Shown here in pieces: positions 42,382 to 49,565 of a stretch of DNA of 64,000 nucleotides (its first letter is position 1; each line of letters starts with the position of its first letter). The notes under the pieces were generated by a model. The model made no database searches. It was not told where the DNA came from and was given only the letters and a program-made list of their open reading frames with translations. Location: NCBI GenBank assembly GCA_963667315.1, contig OY763325.1, positions 186,001 through 250,000 on the forward strand. The letters run 5' to 3'. The translations under genes were made by a program, and so were the position numbers. The stretch comes from DAINPP01 sp963667315 (GTDB lineage: Bacteria > Thermotogota > Thermotogae > MWEM01).

Positions 42382-43941
42382 ATGAAGAAATTTGTTTTAA
42401 CTTTAGTAGTATTGTCACTTTTTGCAGTATGTTCATTTGCAAATGTAACGGATTATATTCCTGCAGATGCGGTGTTTGCATTTACATCTGTAAACAATTC
42501 AGAAAATTATGATCAGCTTAAGGCGGATACGATTTTCGGTTTCCTTCTTAGAGATATGGGAATTGAAGGAATGCTTGGACAGCAGATTGAAAGCATGAAA
42601 TATTCCGATCCGGATTTTGTTCCTGAAAATCTTTGGGCGTTGTTACAGGGGGATATGGCAATGTTTGTTCAGGGAGAAGTCAATTATGATGCCCTGGTTA
42701 AGATGAACAGTCAGATGTCTGATCCTGAAATGGCTATGAGTATGGATCCGATGATGGCACTTGCACCACTTATGGAAGTTGTGCAGGATCTCAAATTTGC
42801 CTTTATTCTCAAACCTACTGTTGCACCGGCTGATGTTTTGGCTGCACTCAACAAACTTCTTCCAACACCGCTTGTATTTGGTGCTAATGGACCAGTTATG
42901 ATTGAAGAAGATAACGGACATGTTATTATCACTTTGGATCAGGCTTCACTCGAAATGGCTAAGGCTGCAAAGATGAACAGTATCATGAGAAATGATGTCT
43001 TTGCAAATCTTTATAATGAAGGAAACTGGATGATTTTCTATATGGGAGAAATCGACAATGAAAAGATGATGGCTGCGTATAAGTCAATGTATGACTTTGA
43101 TATGCCTGAAGAAATGATGACTTCCCAGGAATATTCATGGACAAAAGGCTATGTTAAAAATGGTCTTGTACTTGAATCTTACACAAAGACAAATTACAAT
43201 AGTAATGAATACAAACAGCTTGCTGTTGAAATGGGAGTCACAAAGTCAGCAATCGAAAAAGAAATGCAGATTCCGGGTTTTGTAAAAGGTGCTCTCGCCA
43301 TCAATAACATGAGTAAAATCTGGGAAATGATCAACCCAATGATGCAGCAGGTTGCAAAACAGGCTGTTGCTGAAACCGGTGAAGATGTAGATCCTGCTAT
43401 GCTCGATATGATTTTCGATCTCGTTGAAAGTTTCAATGGAAAGGCAAGATTCAGCTTTGACCTTGGTATGGATGAAATGGGAGAAATGACTTTTGATTTC
43501 TATGCAGATCTCGGATCAACAAAGGTTGATCAGATCGAATCACTCATCAGCATGTCAGGCGAATCAATGCAGACTGTTGATGGTATGAGTTATATGCTTC
43601 TTGATGATGGAGCAGATGACATGGATTACAGTGATGAAATAGGAATGGATGTAGAAGTCAATCCTTATCTGGTTCTTGATACTGATAAAGTCATCATGAC
43701 ATCAGTTGATCCTGCAAATCTTAAAGCGACACTTTCACAGACACCTGCATTGACAAACAATCAGATGTACAATCAGCTCAGCACAGAATTCGGTATTGTG
43801 GATAATTACTATGGGATGATGTTTGTCGATATCAGCGATCTCCTCACAAAATTAATGGGTATGGCATATCCTTCAGCAATTTATGCTGAAATGGGTGTCA
43901 ATAATGATGGAGATTCAATCTCTCTCTTTGTTCTTAAATAA
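42382..43941 (+). CDS. Exported methionine-rich protein, DUF3352-like
   Basis: Encodes 519 residues with a signal peptide (MKKFVLTLVVLSLFAVCSFA). The start of the mature part, VTDYIPADAVFAFTSVNN, and the repeated alpha/beta pattern resemble DUF3352-type exported proteins. About 50 residues are methionine, clustered in stretches such as PEMAMSMDPMMALAPLMEV. Codon use is biased toward the same codons as tuf, which suggests high expression. TGGAGGTGCTTT precedes the ATG. It follows the ABC ATPase after 14 nt. Function unknown. Confidence 0.75.
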   Translation: MKKFVLTLVVLSLFAVCSFANVTDYIPADAVFAFTSVNNSENYDQLKADTIFGFLLRDMGIEGMLGQQIESMKYSDPDFVPENLWALLQGDMAMFVQGEVNYDALVKMNSQMSDPEMAMSMDPMMALAPLMEVVQDLKFAFILKPTVAPADVLAALNKLLPTPLVFGANGPVMIEEDNGHVIITLDQASLEMAKAAKMNSIMRNDVFANLYNEGNWMIFYMGEIDNEKMMAAYKSMYDFDMPEEMMTSQEYSWTKGYVKNGLVLESYTKTNYNSNEYKQLAVEMGVTKSAIEKEMQIPGFVKGALAINNMSKIWEMINPMMQQVAKQAVAETGEDVDPAMLDMIFDLVESFNGKARFSFDLGMDEMGEMTFDFYADLGSTKVDQIESLISMSGESMQTVDGMSYMLLDDGADDMDYSDEIGMDVEVNPYLVLDTDKVIMTSVDPANLKATLSQTPALTNNQMYNQLSTEFGIVDNYYGMMFVDISDLLTKLMGMAYPSAIYAEMGVNNDGDSISLFVLK

Positions 43942-43955
43942 TTGAGGAGATAGAT

Positions 43956-44660
43956 ATGTTTTCAGCATTGTTCTGGAGTCTGTCATTTATACTCTCTATT
44001 ACCATGCTGACCGTGAAAAATCTTAAAACGGCAATTTTGTTTTTTGGATTATATGGAACAATGACATCCGGAGCCTATATGTTTATGGGTGCTCCGGATG
44101 TTTCATTTGCTTCACTTGCTCTCGGTGCCGGTTTTACAACTTTTGTTTTTTTAATAGCTATCAGGAAAACGGGAAAAGTAATCGTAGGTTATAAGGATAC
44201 GGCATATCTTATTTTTAAGGGCATGCACGGTGAGTTGACGGGTTTTGAATATGAGATTCTCAGCGGCTTTTTAAAAGAGGAAAGTCTCGAAGTTGAATTT
44301 GTAGAACTTTGCGACGATGAAGAATTTACAGCACTTCATAAAAAGTGTGACATTTTTATTGGGGGCATTATTCCTGAAAATAAACCTTATTTAAAGAATG
44401 ATAAATGGATAAAAAAAGATGTACTTGAAACGCGTGTGTTTCTTGATCCAAATGGATTACCGATTGATTTGGTAAGAATGAAAGAAAAGATCATCAATCA
44501 TGAAGCTGAAGCCGATGATTTTAAATATATTAACGATGCCCATTATCTCTTTCTTTTTGAGCATCACAGACCTGAAATGGCACTTGATTTTGAAAAATAT
44601 CTGAACAATCTGATAAAGACCAACAAACTTGAAGAAATTGTCAGGAGGCATATCGGATGA
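43956..44660 (+). CDS. MbhD/MrpA-C-like (DUF4040) membrane domain fused to a binding-protein-like domain
   Basis: Encodes 234 residues. Three membrane segments in the first 72 residues end with the DUF4040 hallmark MGAPDVSFASLALGAGFTTF, the part that follows the ND5-like core in MrpA and is MbhD in membrane hydrogenases. Residues about 80-234 are soluble and resemble a type 3 solute-binding domain (HGELTGFEYEILSGFLKEES at its start, FEKYLNNLIKTNKLEEIVRR at its end). By the positive-inside rule this domain would be cytoplasmic. ATGA overlap couples it to the next gene. Confidence 0.7.
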   Translation: MFSALFWSLSFILSITMLTVKNLKTAILFFGLYGTMTSGAYMFMGAPDVSFASLALGAGFTTFVFLIAIRKTGKVIVGYKDTAYLIFKGMHGELTGFEYEILSGFLKEESLEVEFVELCDDEEFTALHKKCDIFIGGIIPENKPYLKNDKWIKKDVLETRVFLDPNGLPIDLVRMKEKIINHEAEADDFKYINDAHYLFLFEHHRPEMALDFEKYLNNLIKTNKLEEIVRRHIG

Positions 44661-45373
44661 AATTTAATCAGATTATCGTGTTGTGTATTTTAATCTTTCT
44701 TGGGATAACCGTTATCATCAATATTAATTCGACACAAAAGTTCGATAATACGGCTTCTTTTTTTGATGATGTCCTTGAAAAAAATGGGTCGTTAAATGTC
44801 GTAACGGCGATATACCTTGATTATAGATTATATGATTCGCTGTTTGAAGTCATTGTATTCTTTGTTGCCGCTTTTGGGGTATCAATGGTTCTTGATAAAC
44901 TTCCCAGGAACAATACCGGATCAGATGAACAAATTGATTACGAATATGATGTTGTAGATATGAGAATGTCTATTTCCGGGAATATTATTTTTTTTATGTC
45001 CTTGCTTTTTTCCATCTATATTATGATAACAGGGCATCTTGGTCCGGGTGGTGGTTTTGTAGGTGGTGTTATTGCCGGAACCGGATTGCTTGTTATCAGT
45101 GGAACACGTGATGTTGAAGCGATGGAAAACGGATTGAAAAAAATGGGTATTCATCTTATTGAAAAAATCATTATGTTTTTTATCCCGATATCCGGAATTG
45201 TCGGTATCATTTTAAATCGGCAGGGTTTACAGAATTTTTTGCCTCCGGGTGAACCGGGGACACTAATTTCGGGTGGAAATGCGCTGCTGTTTAACCTTTT
45301 AATAGGATTTAAAGTATTTGCCGGTACATGGACTATCCTTTACAATTTTGTCAGACACAGGGGGAGCATATGA
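44657..45373 (+). CDS. MbhE-MrpB fusion (Na+/H+ antiporter subunit B-like)
   Basis: Encodes 238 residues. The N-terminal third carries VVTAIYLDYRLYDSLFEVIV, the signature of the last MrpA domain (MbhE). Residues about 100-235 are an MnhB/MrpB domain with GHLGPGGGFVGGVIAGTGLL and several membrane segments (MSLLFSIYIMI, IIMFFIPISGIVGIIL, LLFNLLIGFKVFAGTW). Together with the preceding gene it reproduces only the MrpA tail plus MrpB. Genes for the ND5-like, MrpC and MrpD-G parts are not adjacent. Overlaps both neighbours by ATGA. Confidence 0.8.
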   Translation: MKFNQIIVLCILIFLGITVIININSTQKFDNTASFFDDVLEKNGSLNVVTAIYLDYRLYDSLFEVIVFFVAAFGVSMVLDKLPRNNTGSDEQIDYEYDVVDMRMSISGNIIFFMSLLFSIYIMITGHLGPGGGFVGGVIAGTGLLVISGTRDVEAMENGLKKMGIHLIEKIIMFFIPISGIVGIILNRQGLQNFLPPGEPGTLISGGNALLFNLLIGFKVFAGTWTILYNFVRHRGSI

Positions 45374-47154
45374 GCTTGAAAAGATTACCTTTACTGATGC
45401 TCTTTTGTTTACTCTCCTTATCTGCTTTTGCATTAAAACCGGTTTCTGAAAAAGATTTTCTGACTTATCCCGATATTTCAATAAGTGAATACGAAATCAG
45501 TGTGTACGGTAAAATGTTTACCGAAAGTGAATGGTGGCGTTCGCAGCCTGTTATCAGCTTAAAATATGAAGGTGAAGAAAAGTACCTCTCTGCAATCGAG
45601 AGGGTTTTGCGACGATGTGGCTTTGTTCTCGGATCGGGAGAGGAGATGGATATATTCTTACAAACGATAGAAGATAAATTTCTTTATCTCAATGTATCCT
45701 GGAATGGAAAGCGTTTTGATAATATGAAATCTCTGATCCTTATAGAAGATGAGATTGAAACCGAATTGTATGATTTGTTCTTGAATGAATTTGGCGATTT
45801 TAAAAGGAAATTACCGAAACTTATCCTGATAAAAAGTGCTGATGAGACCTACACGGATGCTGAACTACTTTACAGAGGTCCCGACTATTCTTTATTCAGG
45901 ACATTTGAGGATGTAATTCTGATTCAAACAGGTGATGAAGAACTGTCCGTTAGCCTTCCCTTTAACCCTATTACTTTCTACGATCTTTCTGAGAATCAAT
46001 TTCAATTGTATATAAACAGTTCAGAGAGTACCGGATTTCTTCTTGACGGGGTTGAATACATTGCCCCTATAGCACTGGAAGTTGAGTCCGGTGTTCATAA
46101 ACTGGAATATGCCGGTGAAATCACATACCTGTATGTGATTGAAAATATGTCCACTGAGCTTGATGTGGGAAAATTGAGTGCTAAGATAAAAATTCAGGTT
46201 GATACAGAGGCCTCGATACGTCTGTATAAAGGAGATATTGAAGTGAAAAACGTCATCGGTAAAACACTTGAATGTGAGACAACGGCCGGTGATTTCAGAG
46301 TGTTTATCAATAAAGACGGGTATACTGAATATGAGGAATTATTTACACTGGAAGGTGGAGAATATTTTCAAAAACAGATTCACTTAAAGGGGGAGCCCGG
46401 ATCGCTTGCTTTTGAAATGGATTTAAACGGGTCGTATGATGATATTCTCGCGAATGGGTACTGTTATGTCCTCAAAGGTGATAAAGAGAGCTTAATCATT
46501 AAAAGAAAAGGTTTTGAGGCATATTATCTTGATGAGGAGGTTGTTGCCCTAACGGCTAATTATTTGATTACCGATTTCACGGTTTATGATTTGATGCTTG
46601 AACCAAAGTTGACATTTGAAACACCTATTGTCAATGCTGTAGAGACGAAAAGAAGTTTGTGGCTATTTCTTGCAGATAAACGTATAAGTGGTATTGATAC
46701 AACTTTATGGAATGAGTTCTGGATAAGAGTCATTGATTATTTACCACTGCAAATCATTCAAACGGCTCAATATGTTGCCGTTTACGATGTGTTTTCAAGA
46801 GTTATTTTGATTGACAGTGAATATGGGTACAATGAATTGTTTAACGAAAGATTGATAAATATCAAGGGACTAACCGGTATTGAAGAGGAGGATGAAAGGG
46901 TCTCTGTTCTTTTGGAAGGAACTGATCAAAAGATCTCATGGTACATCCGAAGAATGAAGTTTGATATTTCACATTTTGACTCTCGAAAAGATGATGATGT
47001 ATTTTTCCATGACGGCTGGTTTCTTCAGGACGGCGAAAGGCTTTTTGAGACCTCATCGATGCCTGTCGTATATCTGTCTGATGATGAACTTTGTGTATTC
47101 ATCTCGTCTGATTCCGTCAGGGGATTCTATATAAAACAAAAGGTCTTCGAATAA
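45370..47154 (+). CDS. Large exported protein with PEGA-like repeats
   Basis: Encodes 594 residues from ATG 45370, which overlaps the stop of the previous gene (ATGA) and follows AGGGGGAGC. The N-terminus MSLKRLPLLMLFCLLSLSAF is a signal peptide. Around residues 212-250 (LYINSSESTGFLLDGVEYIA) and 273-340 (INKDGYTEYEELFTLEGGEY) are beta-rich segments resembling PEGA domains, common in surface proteins of Thermotogota and spirochaetes. The C-terminal half, rich in aromatic residues, has no recognised domain. The stop codon lies in the loop of the terminator at 47133-47173. Confidence 0.75.
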   Translation: MSLKRLPLLMLFCLLSLSAFALKPVSEKDFLTYPDISISEYEISVYGKMFTESEWWRSQPVISLKYEGEEKYLSAIERVLRRCGFVLGSGEEMDIFLQTIEDKFLYLNVSWNGKRFDNMKSLILIEDEIETELYDLFLNEFGDFKRKLPKLILIKSADETYTDAELLYRGPDYSLFRTFEDVILIQTGDEELSVSLPFNPITFYDLSENQFQLYINSSESTGFLLDGVEYIAPIALEVESGVHKLEYAGEITYLYVIENMSTELDVGKLSAKIKIQVDTEASIRLYKGDIEVKNVIGKTLECETTAGDFRVFINKDGYTEYEELFTLEGGEYFQKQIHLKGEPGSLAFEMDLNGSYDDILANGYCYVLKGDKESLIIKRKGFEAYYLDEEVVALTANYLITDFTVYDLMLEPKLTFETPIVNAVETKRSLWLFLADKRISGIDTTLWNEFWIRVIDYLPLQIIQTAQYVAVYDVFSRVILIDSEYGYNELFNERLINIKGLTGIEEEDERVSVLLEGTDQKISWYIRRMKFDISHFDSRKDDDVFFHDGWFLQDGERLFETSSMPVVYLSDDELCVFISSDSVRGFYIKQKVFE

Positions 47155-47173
47155 ACGAAGACCTTTTGTTTTT
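47133..47173. terminator. Bidirectional terminator shared with dnaA
   Basis: Seventeen-base-pair stem AAAACAAAAGGTCTTCG / CGAAGACCTTTTGTTTT with an AATAAA loop. It overlaps the last codons of the plus-strand gene and lies 4 nt from the dnaA stop on the minus strand. Confidence 0.93.
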
Positions 47174-47177
47174 CCAA

Positions 47178-48584
47178 TCAGGCATGTTCCTGTTTATTCT
47201 CTGCTCTTGTATTGGCAAGGGCAACGGTGATTGAATCAATCAGATCTGATATCCTTGCATTTCCCTTTTTCAACTGTTCTTTAATCTTGTTGATCGAGTA
47301 ATTTACTGTAGAATGCGTCTTACCAAACCACAAGGCGACACTCGTCACTTGTTCTTTCATTTCCGTCACAGCGACATACATGGCAAGCATTCTGATTTCA
47401 CTGACGGGTTTTTTTCTTGTTTTTGAGATAAGGGCTGTTTCTTTTATACCCGTTGATTTTTCTACAGCAGTGAACAATCTTTCCTTGGGAGAAAGGGTTT
47501 TCGTTTTTCTAAGTGAATGTGTCGGACATATTTCGCTGAGTATCATCTTGATCGTCAGAAGATCCATGTTTTTACCTTGTAGTTTTGTCGCCATAATCAA
47601 TTTGATGAGGTATCCGTAGATTTCTCTGATATTGGTTGATACGTTTTCAGCAAGATAGTTCACAACTTCATCGGTAATTTCAAGTGATTCCAAATCTGCA
47701 ATTTTTTTGATGATTCTCTTTCTTGTTTCAACATCCGGTGCCATCGTTTCAACAACGAGTCCCATCTGGAATCTGGAAATTAATCTGCTGTGAAAACTCT
47801 CGAGTTCAGCAGGACTTCGATCACTGCAGAATGCGATTTGTTTTCCGGCATCATGCAAGGTGTTGAACGTATGAAACAATTCATTCTGAATGCCTTTTTT
47901 CTCAATCAGAAATTGAAGATCGTCGATCAGCAGTACATCAACATTCCTTCTGAATTTTTCCCTGAACTTTTCAGTTGTATTTGTTTTTATAGCAGAGATC
48001 AGGCTGTTCATAAATTCTTCAGAAGTTGTGTAAAGGACCCTCATTTGTGGATGTGTTTCCATGATGCGATGTGCAATTGCCTGTAAAAGATGGGTCTTCC
48101 CCAATCCAACATCACCGTGAATGAACATTGGACTGAATTTTCCCGGAGTTCTTGCCACTTCGATTGCGGAATCATAGGCAAACTGGTTGCCGCCACCCGG
48201 TACAAACCTTTCAAAAGTGTACTGTTTATTAAGATTTGATAATGCTACAGGTTTTCTTTTGATAAGCGGTTCATCTGATGTGGATGAATTCTGGGACTTT
48301 TTTCCATCAATTGAAGTCTCCGTGTTCACGGATGCAAATTCGAGTACAAATGTATAATCTGTGCCGAAATATTCCTTAACAGACTTTGCGATGGTAGAAC
48401 CGTATTTGTTTTTTAATCTTTCTTTAAGAAAGAGATTCCCAACAGCAAATGATATAAGATGATCATCATCTTTTATCTCTGAAATATTTAAAGAAGCAAA
48501 CCATTTTTCCCATTGACCAGGATGGATATTTTTTTTCAGATGCTGGAAGAATCCCTTCTCTCTTGTAATCGCCTGAGTTTCTAT
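47178..48584 (-). CDS. dnaA: Chromosomal replication initiator DnaA
   Basis: The conventional-codon frame starts at GTG 48329 (383 residues) but would omit domain I. The frame continues upstream with clear domain I sequence (HPGQWEKWFASLNISEIKDD, AVGNLFLKERLKNKYG) until a stop at 48591-48593, with no ATG, GTG or TTG. The best candidates are ATA 48584, six bases after GGTGA, or ATT 48569. Domain III has GDVGLGKTHLL and LLIDDLQFL; the C-terminal helix-turn-helix ends in FGKTHSTVNYSINKI, lacking the usual Arg-Asp of GRDHTTV, as in T. maritima. It is divergent from rpmH. Confidence 0.93.
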   Translation of the reverse strand: METQAITREKGFFQHLKKNIHPGQWEKWFASLNISEIKDDDHLISFAVGNLFLKERLKNKYGSTIAKSVKEYFGTDYTFVLEFASVNTETSIDGKKSQNSSTSDEPLIKRKPVALSNLNKQYTFERFVPGGGNQFAYDSAIEVARTPGKFSPMFIHGDVGLGKTHLLQAIAHRIMETHPQMRVLYTTSEEFMNSLISAIKTNTTEKFREKFRRNVDVLLIDDLQFLIEKKGIQNELFHTFNTLHDAGKQIAFCSDRSPAELESFHSRLISRFQMGLVVETMAPDVETRKRIIKKIADLESLEITDEVVNYLAENVSTNIREIYGYLIKLIMATKLQGKNMDLLTIKMILSEICPTHSLRKTKTLSPKERLFTAVEKSTGIKETALISKTRKKPVSEIRMLAMYVAVTEMKEQVTSVALWFGKTHSTVNYSINKIKEQLKKGNARISDLIDSITVALANTRAENKQEHA

Positions 48585-48607
48585 ATCATATCACCTACTG
48601 AGAAAGG

Positions 48608-48636
48608 ATTGTATCTTTGACCACAAAAATACGCAA
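48608..48636 (-). promoter_or_regulatory. Promoter of dnaA
   Basis: Minus strand: TTGCGT, 17-nt spacer, TACAAT. The start point would fall near 48600, leaving a very short leader containing AGTAGGTGATATG. Confidence 0.6.
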
Positions 48637-48748
48637 TGTAGATTTCAATTCAGCAGAGATATCATATCATTTTTTTCTATACGAGAAACTGAAAATTTGT
48701 TAAAGATTCTCTTTTTTTTCCCATTAAGGTAAAAAAAAAAATTAGGAC

Positions 48749-48778
48749 TTGACATTTGACCATACAAATGGATATAAT
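48749..48778 (+). promoter_or_regulatory. Promoter of rpmH-rnpA
   Basis: TTGACA at 48749-48754, 18-nt spacer, TATAAT at 48773-48778. Both hexamers are perfect. The predicted start near 48785 lies 34 nt before the rpmH ATG. Confidence 0.9.
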
Positions 48779-48808
48779 TTAGCGAATTTTGTGAAAACAT
48801 ATAAGGAG

Positions 48809-49315
48809 GTGGCAGGTTATGAAAAGAACTTACCAGCCGTCAAGAAGAAAAAGAAGAAACACACATGGCTTCAGAGCAAGATTGAAGACAGTAGGCGGAA
48901 AAAGAGTATTACTCAACAGAAGAAGAAAAGGAAGGAAGAGACTCGCAGTCTGATTATCTATACGTACAGTAAAGATGAGAAACTGCGGTTAAATTCCGAA
49001 ATCAAAGACATCGTACATCAGGGAAGGGTTTTACAGACCCCGACCTTTGTTGCCTTCGTAAAAGAAAATCATAAGGGTAACGTTCGGTTTGGGGTTAGTG
49101 TAAAAAAGAAGTTTGGGAATGCCGTTTCAAGAAACCGTATGAAAAGGTATTGTCGAGAGTATTTTCGATTAAACAAGTTCAGATTTCCGGATGGAACAGA
49201 TGTCTTTGTTTTACCGAGGAAAAATATGGCAAAGTGTTTTAGGGGGAAGAATTTTACCGATGTTGCAATCGAGCTTGAAAGGTTATTTAAAGGGTTTATC
49301 AAAGTTACCGAGTAA
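48809..49315 (+). CDS. rnpA: Ribonuclease P protein component, overlapping rpmH
   Basis: The conserved core (EKLRLNSEIKDIVHQG, then RFGVSVKKKFGNAVSRNRMK and RYCREYFRLNK) begins only after rpmH and is about 116 residues. The frame stays open through the whole of rpmH. In-frame starts are GTG 48791, GTG 48809 (inside the rpmH ribosome site), or unconventional CTG 48950 / ATT 48953 at the rpmH stop, behind purine-rich AGGAAGGAAGAG. ATG 48749 lies in the -35 box and cannot be used from this promoter. GTG 48809 would give 168 residues with a Lys/Arg-rich extension; the start is unresolved. Protein cofactor of tRNA 5' processing. Confidence 0.88.
   Translation: MAGYEKNLPAVKKKKKKHTWLQSKIEDSRRKKSITQQKKKRKEETRSLIIYTYSKDEKLRLNSEIKDIVHQGRVLQTPTFVAFVKENHKGNVRFGVSVKKKFGNAVSRNRMKRYCREYFRLNKFRFPDGTDVFVLPRKNMAKCFRGKNFTDVAIELERLFKGFIKVTE
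48819..48953 (+). CDS. rpmH: Ribosomal protein L34
   Basis: Encodes 44 residues (MKRTYQPSRRKRRNTHGFRA...) ending at TGA 48951-48953, the canonical length and sequence. A strong AAGGAGGTGGCAGGTT precedes the ATG at 48819. The gene lies largely or wholly inside the open frame of rnpA in a different reading frame. It is divergent from dnaA as in many bacteria. Confidence 0.97.
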   Translation: MKRTYQPSRRKRRNTHGFRARLKTVGGKRVLLNRRRKGRKRLAV

Positions 49316-49319
49316 GTTA

Positions 49320-49565
49320 ATGATGGCTTTGATCAGACTGTATCAGAGAGTTGTATCTCCATTAAAATCTACTCCGAGTTGCAGGTTTCATCCTACATGT
49401 TCTACTTACGCCATAAAAGCTTATCAAAAACACGGCTTTGTTATAGGGTCATTCTTAACAGTTTGGAGACTGTTGAGGTGTAATCCCTTTAACAAAGGTG
49501 GTTTTGATCCGGTTCCAGAAAAATTCTGGTACTTTCAGAGGAGGAAAATCAATGAAATTAAATAA
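49320..49565 (+). CDS. yidD: Membrane protein insertion efficiency factor YidD
   Basis: Encodes 81 residues (MMALIRLYQRVVSPLKSTPS, then CRFHPTCSTYAIKAYQKHG). The three cysteines and the CNPFNKGGFDPVPE end are diagnostic. YidD assists YidC in inserting membrane proteins. ATG 49320 and 49323 are adjacent; neither has a strong ribosome site, and they are four bases after the rnpA stop, so coupling is likely. An in-frame TTG lies upstream inside rnpA. It overlaps yidC by 14 nt. Confidence 0.93.
   Translation: MMALIRLYQRVVSPLKSTPSCRFHPTCSTYAIKAYQKHGFVIGSFLTVWRLLRCNPFNKGGFDPVPEKFWYFQRRKINEIK

Noticed and set aside
48637..48748. Replication origin between dnaA and rpmH
   Set aside because: The stretch is AT-rich but I find no cluster of DnaA boxes, neither TTATCCACA-like 9-mers nor the longer Thermotoga-type box. 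Only a GC-skew plot over the chromosome could support an origin here.
48749..48808. ATG 48749 as the rnpA start
   Set aside because: It coincides with the -35 hexamer of the rpmH promoter and would lie upstream of the transcription start.
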